A stretch of DNA of 64,000 nt, from assembly GCA_027923505.1 (NCBI GenBank), contig BROI01000031.1:221052-285051 (forward strand). Reading direction: 5' to 3'. Positions 20,407 through 33,127 of this stretch are shown piece after piece. Position 1 is the first letter of the stretch, and the number at the start of each line of letters is the position of its first letter. The translations under genes and the position numbers were made by a program. The notes under the pieces are model-generated. The model did no database searches. It saw nothing but the letters and a program-made list of their open reading frames with translations, and was not told the DNA's origin. This DNA is from Mayamaea pseudoterrestris. Its lineage: Eukaryota; Bacillariophyta; Bacillariophyceae; Sellaphorales; Sellaphoraceae.

Positions 20407-22242
20407 TCATTGGTCAGTTGCTCCCTTCCAGTTATCATCTGCGCGTCCGCTAAACGACGCGTGGTGTATATTGTTGGCATTGTCCTTTAAAGGATCGTCC
20501 ACCGAATACGCAAGTTTGTACCAAAGGCCAAAAGCACCTGGACGAATGTTTAGAACGCTAAGATGCGCAGAAGATAGTTCTTCGTCAAGCCAGTCCCAGG
20601 CCCTCGTGGGCGTCTTGCATAATTCGACTACAACGGATTGCTTGTTTGTTGCGCTTACTTTTCGCGTGAGAGGTTGGCTCCCTAAGTACTCACCCGAGCG
20701 AAACGACCATATTCCAAATCGGGGTTGCATATTTGTGTTGACAAAAGGTGAAATAACAACATTGTTACAGGGATCAATCGTGACGCCGTTACATTTTTGA
20801 GTCAAGTGTTCGTGGACAAGCTTCGAAGGAACCGCATATTCCTTGACAACCTTTCTCGGCAAGCGTAAATCCAAAAGACGGCAGGAACCACTCGCGCCAC
20901 CGCGTGCCAAGACTTGGTTGGGGAGAAAACAATTCAACGCAAGAACGTTGCCAAAGCAATTATCGGCGTGCTTAACGATAGAGGAATGGCTGCATCGCTT
21001 GTCAAATAAAGTCACGGAACCATCGCGATGGCCAAAAATACAAGTGTGAATCGATCTGTCTGTACGGCTCTCTGGTTCAGCTGTATCCACGCAGATGGCG
21101 TCAGAGCTAGTAGAGTTTCTCTGAGAACCAGTCAACTCACCGGAGCCGATGTTTATCGACAAGAAAAATTCGTTGGTGCTGTTGCCACGAGTCCGATCGA
21201 AAGCGAAGACAATGGTGTCCGAGTCCAACATCAAAAAGTCATTTGCTTGATACCCTACAATCTCCCATGATGCCTCGCGAAGAGTACTGAGAATCTGAAA
21301 CGTTTGCGTGGCTCCTCGACGTGACGAAAGTACGCCATACGGCAAGCTTTGGTCAATCCCAGCATTTAATACCCCAGGATAACAGAAGCGAACACTGCTA
21401 ATGGCTTGGTTCGAAAGTTTTGTATAACTCCAAGTCTTGTCCAAAGTATCCAAATAGCGAACTGAGTCTTCCTCGATAACGGAAGCAAAGTTTGGGAGAC
21501 GTCGATGACCTTGGCAGTGCGGCGCGACATCAAACGTCCTCGACCAAGGCGGTAAAAGCATCTTGCACTCCGAGTTTCCTGCCCTAGCTTCTCTCTCGTT
21601 GAGTCCAAACAGCAAGTAGTAACGTTTTGTGGTTGTCTTACCGACGCGACATTGAGCAATTGGTGGCGTCAGATGAAAGCTTTTTAAAATGGATTGCTCG
21701 GCTAGACAAGCCGCCAAACGGGCTCGTTGGCGAGCGTCGCAAGATGCTGCTCTATGCAAGAATGCCACGTCAGTTGATAATCGCTGCCCAGTACGGTTGC
21801 TATACTCACAGTCAATAGCATTGTTTGTGAGCCGCAAGTACGGAAATGTTCGAAATCGTGCTGGCACACAGCAAGTCAGTGCGCAATCCAATCCATTAGC
21901 TGAGTCTTTCTCTTCCTGACGTGGTATAAACCCTTTCGGAAAGTAGGTTTGCCGTTCCCTGTCGTACAAATAATTTCCCAAAGCTATTGGATGATGCGAG
22001 TGTGAAACTGGCGTGTGGTTCCGTTCGGTCGACTCTACTAGCGATTGGTCCTTTTCTTCGTTTACCTTCTTCTGCTTGAGTCGCTGGCGGCGTAGCTGAT
22101 CTTCAATTTCATCTCTTTCTTGTTTGCTGACAGCTTTCTTGTCTCGTGGTCGTCTCCCTCTCGTCGCTTTGTTCCATGCATCATTGTGCAATCGTTCCTC
22201 GTTACCTTTTCGTCGCTTGTTTCCTCCTCGATGTCGAGGCAT
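20407..22242 (-). CDS. WD40-repeat protein, DCAF4-like
   Basis: ATG at 22242; 611 residues with no intron evident. A highly basic N-terminus (MPRHRGGNKRRKG, then a Lys/Glu/Arg-rich helix) precedes GNYLYDRERQTYFPKGF (~90-105), a motif resembling the Y-D-x5-Y-F segment of DCAF4/WDR21. Degenerate WD repeats follow, best seen as IFGHRDGSVTLFDKRCS, NQVLARGGASGSCRLLDLRLP and PRFGIWSFRSGEYLGSQPL. DCAF4 proteins are substrate receptors for CUL4-DDB1 ubiquitin ligases. The basic N-terminus suggests nuclear location. Its end is convergent with the inositol kinase gene, 340 bp away. Family assignment is moderate because WD repeats are weak. Confidence 0.6.
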   Translation of the reverse strand: MPRHRGGNKRRKGNEERLHNDAWNKATRGRRPRDKKAVSKQERDEIEDQLRRQRLKQKKVNEEKDQSLVESTERNHTPVSHSHHPIALGNYLYDRERQTYFPKGFIPRQEEKDSANGLDCALTCCVPARFRTFPYLRLTNNAIDCEYSNRTGQRLSTDVAFLHRAASCDARQRARLAACLAEQSILKSFHLTPPIAQCRVGKTTTKRYYLLFGLNEREARAGNSECKMLLPPWSRTFDVAPHCQGHRRLPNFASVIEEDSVRYLDTLDKTWSYTKLSNQAISSVRFCYPGVLNAGIDQSLPYGVLSSRRGATQTFQILSTLREASWEIVGYQANDFLMLDSDTIVFAFDRTRGNSTNEFFLSINIGSGELTGSQRNSTSSDAICVDTAEPESRTDRSIHTCIFGHRDGSVTLFDKRCSHSSIVKHADNCFGNVLALNCFLPNQVLARGGASGSCRLLDLRLPRKVVKEYAVPSKLVHEHLTQKCNGVTIDPCNNVVISPFVNTNMQPRFGIWSFRSGEYLGSQPLTRKVSATNKQSVVVELCKTPTRAWDWLDEELSSAHLSVLNIRPGAFGLWYKLAYSVDDPLKDNANNIHHASFSGRADDNWKGATDQ

Positions 22243-22667
22243 GACTGCAAGGCGGCGACGAAAACAACAAACTCGTCAATTCGAGGTTGAATACAGAACA
22301 GCCAGTAGTAGGTTTGTATGTATACGATAATATGTGATGGAGCGACCGACGCATTCTATGAGCAAGCAGTTATGCAGCAGCGTTTCTCTTGCTACTCATC
22401 CGGTCCAGATTACTATACATGAATACTCCTATAGTCACTCGAGGGTGAATTGTCATATGGCGGTTAGAATGCAATAGATTTATGGTGCCTATCATTTGAA
22501 TCGCATCTGATTTGTCCTCATCATGGTCGCGAACGACGGAAGAAATGTGGCTGTCACACGCTGTCGCTTCGGGAATGGAATAGCGCTACCGGACAAGTCG
22601 GAATGATAGCGGCAGTTTATAGTACAGTACTCGATACTCGAAGGTTCATTCATACCAACAAGAATAA
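22243..22667. other. Intergenic region
   Basis: 425 bp between two minus-strand genes: 5' flank of the WD40 gene and 3' flank of the dihydrolipoamide dehydrogenase gene. No gene or repeat is seen. Confidence 0.4.
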
Positions 22668-24498
<1,831 letters not shown>

Positions 24499-24831
24499 GG
24501 TGGAACGAAGGGAAGTAAGCAGCAGATGTTGTGAGCCTCGGCCGCGCGAACGCAATCTGAACTTGTCACACTGGTTCTTCGTCGTCGCACTGGGACTGCA
24601 GGTGTGACGTCATGAAAGATCCGCATCGACGCTCATCGACGGCCTCCAAGCACCATGTTCCACAATGGAGCTTTTGATCGTCGAAGCTGCAGCAGCAACA
24701 ATCCATTAGATACCGATTCTCTCTACTTGCAGTCTCGCTTGCCGTAATATTGTCACTTTGCAAGTCATTCAATTAGCTGCGTGCGGAGAAAAAGCCGTCG
24801 ATTTACATTTCAAGCCGCATCACTCGAGCCC
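24499..24831. promoter_or_regulatory. Divergent promoter region LPD / RPN2
   Basis: 333 bp between the start codons of two divergently transcribed housekeeping genes, so both promoters and 5' UTRs must lie here. No repeated motif stood out on reading. Confidence 0.45.
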
Positions 24832-27800
24832 ATGATGACTCTATCGTCTACAGTAACTGGCCCTACTGGTACTCCATTAGCTGTTACTACAAGTACAGCG
24901 TCCGGATTCATTGCGCTTTTGGACGAGCCAAGCGTCGAGCTGCAGACGCATGCGCTACAAGAGCTTTTGGCGTGCGTTGACGTTCTTTGGCATGAAGTGG
25001 CGGAATGCTTGCCAAAGCTAGAAGCCTTGGCGGATGAGCCATCCTGCGATCAAAATGTACGAGAGATTGCAGCCGCTGTTGCTTCGAGAGTCTTGTTTCA
25101 CTTGGAGGAGCCAAATGCTGCTTTGAACATGGCTCTGCAAGCTGGACACAAATACTTTGACTGGAAGGCGGCAGCAGTGGAACGAGAACAGCAGCGTAGT
25201 CCCTACGTGGAACGACTCGTTGCTGCTGCCTTGGATGCCTACCGCGCGGCGCGTGCCACGGAAACTGGAGCTACTGCTTTACTTCCACCTGCCAAGACTG
25301 AAGAGGCGACGGAAACACTGCTTTCGACGGAACAGTTGCTTCCCATGATTCACACTTTGCTACAAGGATCATGCGCGGCTGGCTACCAGGAACATGCCCT
25401 CGGCATGGCCATTGAAGGACAAGAGACGGAACAAGTAAAACTCATGCTACAAGCTGCGGTGTCAAACTCGACGATGAAGCAAACGGCTCCATTGATCAAA
25501 TATGCCTTAAAAGCATGCATGACGGCGGTATCAAGCAAATCATTTCGCAATCAAACGCTTCAAGTTATTGCAGATTGCCTTCAGAGGCAGCTGCAGAATG
25601 GCGTCACGGCTGCCGCCTACGATTTGGTAGTCACGCATCAATTGCTGAATCAAGCGAATCTGGTCGCTCTAGTCTTTGCCCAGTTGCTGCGTGGAAGCGA
25701 GCAAGACTACTTATTGGCGTTGCAGCTTGCATTTGACGTCATGGATAGTGGTGATCAAGCCTTTGTCAAACTTGTTGCTCAAGATTTGCAAAAGTCGTCA
25801 GACTTTTCTGCTGCGGAACAATCGAGACATGAACAGTTGAACCGCATCCTCGTTGGCGGCTTTTCAAGCGAACTCGCCCTGAGCTTTTTGCACAAGCATA
25901 GCAAGGCAGACAAGTTAATCATGGATATGCTCAAGAAGACGCTCGATGAGCGCGCCAGTGGAAGTCGCTCGAGCATTTTGCATCATGCGGCCATTCTCAC
26001 ACATGGGTACTTGAATGCCGGCACGACGAATGATTCCTTCCTCCGTGAGAACTTGGACTGGATGAAAAAGGCTTCCAACTGGTGAGTGCTATATAAATAT
26101 TCGCCCATCACTTTCCTTGACTAAATCTCACCTTGCAAGCAACGTTATATTTCTTGGTGGGCAGGGCCAAATTTTCGGCGACGGCCACGATTGGAGTCAT
26201 TCATTCGATGCATATCACGGAAGCCATGTCGCTTCTCCAACCGTATTTGCCACAGGACCCATCAGAAGACGATGCTGGAGCAGTTACTACGACCGGTGGA
26301 TACGCCGAAGGAGGTTCTCTCTACGCGTTGGGATTGGTACATGGCTCGCAGGCTGGATCAGCGGCGGACAAGCGCCAAGAGGCTACTGACTTTATACGCA
26401 AGCACCTGCGGGCTTCGCACGCCAATGAAGTCATTAGTCACGGAGCGGCTCTAGGAGTGGGACTGACAGCCATGGGGTCGGCCGACTTGGCCATTGTCAA
26501 TGAACTTAAGGAGCTTCTTGACACTGATTCGGCCGTTGCGGGTGAAGCGGCTGGCATGGCGATTGGAATGGTCTTGGTAGGAACTGGAGCGGGCAATATC
26601 GAAAACTCATTGCCGACGAATCACAAGGAGGAGGTTGCCGAGATTGTTGTCGAGCTCAAGAATTATGCGCGGGAAACACAACACGAAAAGATTATTCGTG
26701 GTCTAGCCCTGGGGTTGGCGCTCATGAACTATGGACAGGAAGAAAATGCAGATGCCAGCATTGAAGAGATGCGAACCGACCGAGATCCCGTCATGCGATA
26801 TGGTGCCATGTACTCGTTGGCTTTGGCATATTGCGGAACTGGGTCAAATAAGGCAATTCGCATTTTGCTGCACACTGCCGTTAGTGACGTGAGCGACGAC
26901 GTGCGCATGGCTGCGGTGATTGCCTTGGCTTTCGTTTTGTTCAAGACACCCGAGCGTGTCCCTCAGCTTGTCAAGTTGTTGCTTGAGAGCTTTAATCCCC
27001 ATGTACGCTACGGCAGCTGCATGGCGGTGGGCATTGCCATGGCAGGAACTGGCGATGCTGAGAGTATTGCGTTGCTAGAGCCGATGCTAGACGACATGAC
27101 GGATTATGTCCGCCAGGGCGCTTTGATTGGAACTGCTATGATTTACATGCAGCAAAGCGACTCTTGCAACAACCGTAAGATTCGCTCGTTTCGCGAAAGG
27201 ATCATGAATCAAGTAGCCGAAAAGCATCAAAGTACCATGTCCAAGATGGGCGCTATTTTGGCGACAGGTATTATCGATGCGGGTGGGCGCAACTGCTCGT
27301 TGATTCTTGGTTCGCGTAATGGATTCACCAAGATGTCGAGCGCCGTCGGCATGGTCATGTGGCTGCAGCACTGGCACTGGTTTCCCATGATGCACATGTT
27401 TAGCCTGGCGCTCACGCCAACCTTTACCATTGGACTCAATAAAGATTTCAGATACCCAAAGAACTTCGAGATTCAATGCAACGCCAAGCCTAGCCAGTTT
27501 GCTGTTCCCAAGAAACTGGAGGAGAAGAAGGAAGAAAGGAAGAAGCGGGTCGAGACGGTGACGCTTTCGACAACGGCCAAGGAGAAGGCTCGCCTAGCAC
27601 GCAAGCGCGTTAAGGCTGGCGGTCATGACTCTGCTGCCATGGACATTGACAAAGAGGAAAAGGTCGACTCGAAGGATGTTGTAACATTTGAAAACAAGGA
27701 GGGTGACGATGACAAAACTGACGCAATGGAAGTTGACAAGGCGGTCGAAGAGGAGGATAAACCCAAGAAGAAGCGCGAGCCCGAACCGAAGTCCTTCCGC

Positions 27801-28100
27801 GTTCAGAATCCGTCGCGCATGACCAAGGCACAGGCACTCGTCTGCGAGTTCGATATGGATCAACGTTATCGGCCGATTCGGCCAGAGGAACAGCCTATTG
27901 GTGTCATTATCCTAACGGATAGTCGACCTAACGAAGAAGAAGAGCTGCAGACGGTCAGAACGCCGTCGTTGGAGCCAGAAGGCGAGCTGCCTCCTCCTGA
28001 GCCGTTCCATTGGAGCCCTCCAGTTCCGCCACCTGTGGTGTCTTCCCCCGTCGCAGAAACGAGCGCTGCGTCGGATATGAACGCAGGAAGCGGTTCGTAA
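24832..28100 (+). CDS. RPN2: 26S proteasome regulatory subunit Rpn2/PSMD1
   Basis: Exons 24832-26081 and 26165-28100, with an 83-bp intron (GTGAGTGC...GGGCAG). The junction restores N-W-A-K-F-S-A-T-A, a conserved Rpn2 stretch. Spliced length is 1061 residues against about 950 for animal and yeast orthologues. ATG at 24832 (MMTLSSTVTG...) is preferred over an in-frame GTG. The N-terminal half is a helical rod. The central toroid consists of proteasome/cyclosome repeats (GGSLYALGLVHGSQAG, GAALGVGLTAMGSAD, YGAMYSLALAYCGTGSN, YGSCMAVGIAMAGTGD). A Lys/Glu-rich linker with MDIDKEE/MEVDK and a Pro-rich tail follow. Rpn2 is the scaffold of the 19S base that holds Rpn13 through its C-terminal tail; the tail here is rich in Pro and aromatic residues (PEPFHWSPPVPPP), consistent with that role. 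Confidence 0.95.
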
Positions 28101-28538
28101 CGACTTTGATAGCGTAACAGCTCAGATTTATTCTATTAACGGAAGAGAAGTAGCTATAGGCTGTGCGTATGCGTAGACTTTCTCAGCAATAGCGCATTGG
28201 CGACAACGTGAAACCAATCCTAGAGGACGAGTAAACATTCGATAGCTTCGCCTGTGGCGCTCATTCTGGCAACATTCTCAATATGGTAATAATGTGAACG
28301 GTGACCGAAGAACATTCAATAGTTTAAACGACATATGGTCTTCCTCACAAAAGTTTTTGAACAGTGATTGGGTACCTAATGGAGACTAGTCATCGAGGCA
28401 ATAATACGATTGTGTTGTCGCTATCTGTATAGTACAAAGTGTACTGAAAACTGCAGCATTTATATTGCCCGAAAAGCAGCTGTTTCGAGCAGCTTCTGCC
28501 TTCTCTTGCGCCATTCTTTCCAACCTCCAACCCCCATC
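28101..28538. other. Intergenic region
   Basis: 438 bp between two plus-strand genes. An in-frame leader of 43 codons precedes the chosen Nudix start, but it looks like 5' UTR. No repeats are seen. Confidence 0.4.
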
Positions 28539-29198
28539 ATGTCAAAGCGCAAGAGAGAGACGGACTGCGGAATTGCCAAAGGAAAAGTTGTTTCCTTCGG
28601 ACTCTTACTCTACAAATGTGATTCAGACCAAAATATTGCATCCTCGTCGTCGGTTGCCTCCAGCAAGACCAAGCTTGACATTCGCTTCCTCGTTGGTCTA
28701 ATTCCGCAGCGCAACTGGTGGACCGTCTTCAAAGGCTTGCCAGAAGGAAGCGAGACTCCGTATGAAACAGCGATGCGGGAGTTTAAAGAAGAGACGGGAA
28801 TACTTGATGCTTCCATTATCAGTAGATTGTCTGCGTCGCTGGAGCAACAAAAATCTACAACGCTTCACGCCAAGGTTGGATCCTCCAAGGATTTGCACAT
28901 TTTTTTAGTCGATGGAGCGTTTGTCGCGGAATCCAATTTTGACAGCTCAAGAGTCGCAAAGATTGATCAAGGCTATATGAAGGGCAAGCCAGAGATTATT
29001 GCAATTCAGTGGCTGTCGCTCGAGCAAGCTCTGCAAGGAACAAATGGCGCCAAACTGTACACGTCGCAGCATGCGCTTCTGCGAGAGGCACATCAATTCG
29101 TAGTACTGACGAAGGAGACAGAGAAGAATCAAAGGAAGGCAACATTGGATACGAAGGGTGACGAAACGAATGATGGGAGTGACAACGTTGCGTGTTGA
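28539..29198 (+). CDS. Nudix hydrolase
   Basis: ATG at 28539 (MSKRKRETDCG...) gives 219 residues; the frame extends 43 codons upstream, but that part lacks domain character. The complete Nudix box G-x5-E-x7-R-E-x-x-E-E-x-G-I is present as GLPEGSETPYETAMREFKEETGI (~66-88), with the metal-binding Glu residues intact. Upstream strands (VVSFGLLLYKC, FLVGLIPQRNWWTVFK) fit the fold. The family cleaves nucleoside diphosphates linked to another moiety; the W-x-x-x-KG lead-in is common in dinucleoside polyphosphate and diphosphoinositol polyphosphate hydrolases, but the substrate is unassigned. The N-terminal SKRKRE could be a nuclear signal. The gene converges on the CBP80 gene with 85 bp between stops. 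Confidence 0.87.
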   Translation: MSKRKRETDCGIAKGKVVSFGLLLYKCDSDQNIASSSSVASSKTKLDIRFLVGLIPQRNWWTVFKGLPEGSETPYETAMREFKEETGILDASIISRLSASLEQQKSTTLHAKVGSSKDLHIFLVDGAFVAESNFDSSRVAKIDQGYMKGKPEIIAIQWLSLEQALQGTNGAKLYTSQHALLREAHQFVVLTKETEKNQRKATLDTKGDETNDGSDNVAC

Positions 29199-29283
29199 GC
29201 ATCTCCTATTTTCAAACGCCACAATAATATATCCCAAGTAATGGATGTATCATTTAAACTTTCGCTCTTTTTAATATATTCAA

Positions 29284-32200
29284 TTAGAGATTCTCTAGAA
29301 TTTTCCAACAATGGAACAGACCCGCCGTTGCATTCCCCGAGTCTATTCCAAGAGACTCCATGGCTTGGCGGACAATGGCCGACTGCGCATACAAGTCCTC
29401 CATCTGCGCTCGCTTTTTCGAATCCCCTTTTCCATTCACTCCGAGTACATCAAAAAAGAATGTTTTTGTTCCAATTAGCATGTATTTAAGACCTTCCACG
29501 AGATCAACTTGCTCCGATGACAGGCGACTTGTCCCATTGTCCTTGACTGGAATAAGCGTGCATACGCGACGAACCATGTAGGCAAGCAATGGTTCAATTA
29601 GTTTTAACAACAGCTCCAACTGCCCTTTCTCTGCAAGCTCCGCATCATCTTGAAAGAGCGCCAGAGTGTCAATGCTTGACAATGGCTTGGGCAAGCCATT
29701 GACAAGCACAAGCTGAATGACTGCAGTCGCAATCTCCCACCATCGCAACGCTGCAGAATTCGGTGTTCCTTCCACTCCATCACCCAGTGACCATTTCAGA
29801 ACGCTCATGGCAGTTACAATCTCCTCTTGCAGCAAGCCACGAATAATGCCAATCTCAAGCGATCGCGAAAACGACGTAATATCGCCCAGCTTTTTCAACA
29901 AATACAATCCACCAGAGTCAATGTCACTGCCATGTTCGTCTGCATCCTTGGCAAGCACACCGGTCAAAGTACTCTTGTACTGGCGCGAAACGTCCAATAT
30001 CTTGGCAAGCGCATCGTCAAGATCGCTCTCGTCCATGGCGTCAACTTCGCTTCCAGCCTTGGCACCCGCCATGTTGCGTGCAATTACTGCAAACTCCTTT
30101 TCGGCTGGTGACGAAATCGCCTTCCACAAGGTAAATGTGCGGAACCAACTGCGGTCGCGACTGTACTCACCCCAAGATGCAGCTGCCATACTCTCAGAGA
30201 ATTCCTCGCCCACCAAATAAGAAAGCAACATGGATGCATCCTCGCCATTGTCCCAGATACGTGTCTTAACGTCGATGATGACGACCTGGCATGGGTGGGT
30301 TGCATCAAGTTCTGCTGATACTTGCGACTCGAAAATGTGATCCACCAACGCACTTGACTTTGGCAAACAATTAGTTACAAGATGGTCTGGTTCGCTGAGG
30401 TTCTCAGCCATGAGCGTCAGCGCCGTCTTGACAAAGGCACCACGACTGTTCCGCCAGCCAAACAAAACAAAGGGTTCCCACTGCTTCCAATACGCCGCCG
30501 GCCACTGGTAGTCGGTATTGGTCAGATGGAAGGCGAACCATTCGCTCAGATTATAGCGCGCCATTGGTACCATCGCTGGCATGTAATCTTGAAACAAAGT
30601 CGCCAGGGCCAGGGCTATGGCCGGCGATATAGTCGACGGAGCGAGGCGAGTCAGCTCGAGAATAATGCGACCAACGTGCATCTGGCGAATGGGCGAAATG
30701 GGCGAAGATTGGACGACAAGCGAGAGCAGTGTCTCGAGAATCAAATACTCAATGCCCTTCGAGTCTTGTCCATTAACCATGGCAGCTAGAGACCACACCG
30801 CTTCAGCTGTTGCCTTGGCACCGCCCCGTTCAATGCCAACGCCCGAAACGCAGCTTTCGTGCATCAAGACAATATCTCGAACTGCTTGCGCCAGAAAGTA
30901 CCGGTCAATCAAACCAAAATTCTTCTTGTAAGCATCCAAGCGTTCATTCGATGGCATTGCTGCCACTTCCCCCATGTCCTCGTCTTCCTCATCGTCATCA
31001 GCCACATCTAAGTCCGGCGGTGGACCAAAAATGGGCAAGCGCCCAAACACGAGGCCATCCAAATTTGTAGTCGCGAGGCGCGCGTCACCCTCCACTCGGC
31101 CTCCCAGAAGAAAACTCAATGACTCGCAAATCGGAAAAATATCAAGTCGCACCGACTTGTCGGAATACTTGATGGACTCGTTAAACTGTCCGTCCAATTG
31201 AGATGATTGCTGTAGCGCTTGCCAGGGTGTGTCGAGAAACGGAGCGAATCGGATAAAGGAATCATTATCATTCTGCTGCTGCAACTTGATGTGATGCTGC
31301 ACCGATCGGAGCAAATCCTGCAACGAGTCACAGACTTGGCTAGACCCGTCTTCTTCTTCGTCGTCGTCGTCATCCTCGTCGCCTTCCTCCACGTCATTAC
31401 CTTTTCCATCCGCTGCATCGCCAACGTCATCCCGCTGTTCCGCCTGCAGTAGGATAGCCGTTCGTCCGGTTCCAGGAACAAAGTCGGATCGATATGCTTG
31501 CAACAACGCATTCAGTGGATCAACCAATGCAGTTTGAATCCAATTCACGGAAATATTCGGTACACTCGTGAGAAATGGAACAGAATTGAGTACAATCATG
31601 GCTAGAATGGCCGCGACTGATCCGTTATTGTGCGTATGCCCGGCTTGTTCCGCCGCTTGGACCATGGCGCGAAGCAATCCTGCCAGCGTAATCGGAGATG
31701 TTGCAGTAATATCTGCCGCATCCTTGTCAGCGTCATAGCTCTGGATAATGCTAATCTTTGCAAGCAGGACGAAATACTGCAAGGTCAATCGAACGCGCAC
31801 AAAGAGTCGAGGTAAATCAAACTCGACATTGCTTTCATTACTGACAAGCAAAAGTGCGTCCAAGTCTCTTGCAAAATTTGACATGCTGTATGCAATGACT
31901 CGATGTGAAAATAGCCATGGAACAGCAGAAACAGTAGCTGGAGATGAAGAGTGGTGATGTTGCTCGTGCAAGTTGAGCGTCAGCGCAGCAAGGCAAGGTC
32001 CTTGAATTGGACTGAACGCGACAGCCTCACCAATACTTGCAGCCAGCGGTCCGACTTGACGACTCAAGAGCGCATCGCTAGCATTATCATATTGAAACCA
32101 CGAATTAGCGTTTCCAACCAGCACTTTTGTTAGCTGCTGAATATGATCCACTTGCATCTTGACAACCGGACGCATCGTCGTCGACTTTTCTTCCTGCGAA

Positions 32201-32601
32201 GTTTCACTGATTGTCGCATCAGTATTGGAGGAAGTAGGCGTCGCTCCAACAGCATGAATCATGGCGACGAGCGACTGAAACATTTGCTCCTTGGGATCCT
32301 TCACAGCAGATTCATCCGTGGCAGTGAATCGATTGCCTCTCGGAGCTCTTGTAGGAGCGGGTGACCTCCCAAACAATCCTTGGCCGCCGCCGCCATGTCC
32401 TCTGTAAGCTTGTCCTCGTCCATAGCCTCCGCCGCGCCGTCCGTTTGAGTTGTAATTGTTTCGATAGCCTCCTCCCCTACCGCCACGCTGATTGTTTCGT
32501 CCGCCACCGCCGCCGCCGCCTCGATAATTATTGCCGTAGTGACTGCCGCCGCCACCGCCAGAAGAGTAGTCTCGACGATCGCGAGACGAGTAGTCTGCCA
32601 T
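29284..32601 (-). CDS. NCBP1: Nuclear cap-binding protein subunit 1 (CBP80)
   Basis: ATG at 32601; 1105 residues without intron, against about 790-860 for animal and plant CBP80. CBP80 is the MIF4G-type helical scaffold that binds CBP20 and, through it, the m7G cap of nuclear transcripts. The diagnostic central stretch is present: repeated helices with QMHVGRIILELTRLAPSTI, ALATLFQDYMPAMVPM, then LSEWFAFHLTNTDYQWPAAYW, matching the N-W-F-x-x-H-L-S-N-x-x-x-x-W pattern of the family. An RGG/Gly-Tyr-Asn-rich N-terminal extension (~1-90) and an acidic run (EEGDEDDDDDEEED, ~385-400) are added. The RGG tail is not part of well-known CBP80s and may bind RNA directly or drive condensate formation (inference). 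Confidence 0.82.
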   Translation of the reverse strand: MADYSSRDRRDYSSGGGGGSHYGNNYRGGGGGGGRNNQRGGRGGGYRNNYNSNGRRGGGYGRGQAYRGHGGGGQGLFGRSPAPTRAPRGNRFTATDESAVKDPKEQMFQSLVAMIHAVGATPTSSNTDATISETSQEEKSTTMRPVVKMQVDHIQQLTKVLVGNANSWFQYDNASDALLSRQVGPLAASIGEAVAFSPIQGPCLAALTLNLHEQHHHSSSPATVSAVPWLFSHRVIAYSMSNFARDLDALLLVSNESNVEFDLPRLFVRVRLTLQYFVLLAKISIIQSYDADKDAADITATSPITLAGLLRAMVQAAEQAGHTHNNGSVAAILAMIVLNSVPFLTSVPNISVNWIQTALVDPLNALLQAYRSDFVPGTGRTAILLQAEQRDDVGDAADGKGNDVEEGDEDDDDDEEEDGSSQVCDSLQDLLRSVQHHIKLQQQNDNDSFIRFAPFLDTPWQALQQSSQLDGQFNESIKYSDKSVRLDIFPICESLSFLLGGRVEGDARLATTNLDGLVFGRLPIFGPPPDLDVADDDEEDEDMGEVAAMPSNERLDAYKKNFGLIDRYFLAQAVRDIVLMHESCVSGVGIERGGAKATAEAVWSLAAMVNGQDSKGIEYLILETLLSLVVQSSPISPIRQMHVGRIILELTRLAPSTISPAIALALATLFQDYMPAMVPMARYNLSEWFAFHLTNTDYQWPAAYWKQWEPFVLFGWRNSRGAFVKTALTLMAENLSEPDHLVTNCLPKSSALVDHIFESQVSAELDATHPCQVVIIDVKTRIWDNGEDASMLLSYLVGEEFSESMAAASWGEYSRDRSWFRTFTLWKAISSPAEKEFAVIARNMAGAKAGSEVDAMDESDLDDALAKILDVSRQYKSTLTGVLAKDADEHGSDIDSGGLYLLKKLGDITSFSRSLEIGIIRGLLQEEIVTAMSVLKWSLGDGVEGTPNSAALRWWEIATAVIQLVLVNGLPKPLSSIDTLALFQDDAELAEKGQLELLLKLIEPLLAYMVRRVCTLIPVKDNGTSRLSSEQVDLVEGLKYMLIGTKTFFFDVLGVNGKGDSKKRAQMEDLYAQSAIVRQAMESLGIDSGNATAGLFHCWKILENL

Positions 32602-33127
32602 TTCAAGTATTATATCAATGGACTACCGTATATTGTAAGCCTGCGGGATCAGGATTTGGACGTGTCTATATGCGAGGGAAAGATTCGAAGAACGTGTGGT
32701 TCACACGCGATGCAGCAAATGCGTCAATGAAAACGAACAAAACATATCAAGTATTATTGCCTGGCATGCCAGAGACATTCCCTATATTATTGCCTTGACA
32801 AAATTTACTATTGCCCAAACATGACGTCGGCCGCCTTGGCATGATTGATCCGTCATGGTATCGGAGCGGTACACGCATTTTCGAATGAGCATCCTCTCGC
32901 AAACCCTGGAACGAAGGTTCTGTACCAACGCTATAATGAGCCATCGTTGATCCAACTACAGTACCATCGTAGCAGTATTGGTTATTCGGCAAAGTGATAG
33001 TCTAGCATGGATGATTATAGTCAGGAAAGAGTCCAGACGGTTGTTTTCTTGAGGTTGGTCGAGTTGGCATGTCACTGCACGATGCACGATCGACGACAAA
33101 CACTCTAAACGCACTGACAGCGCCGTC
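32602..33127. promoter_or_regulatory. Divergent promoter region
   Basis: 526 bp between the divergent CBP80 and histidine phosphatase genes. A short near-repeat (TATTATTGCCT/TACTATTGCCC) occurs at ~32753-32815. No gene is seen. Confidence 0.35.

Noticed and set aside
32602-33127. Additional small genes in the divergent regions (for example frames at 32361-32798)
   Set aside because: They overlap the antisense of the CBP80 N-terminal RGG codons or are short and without domains.
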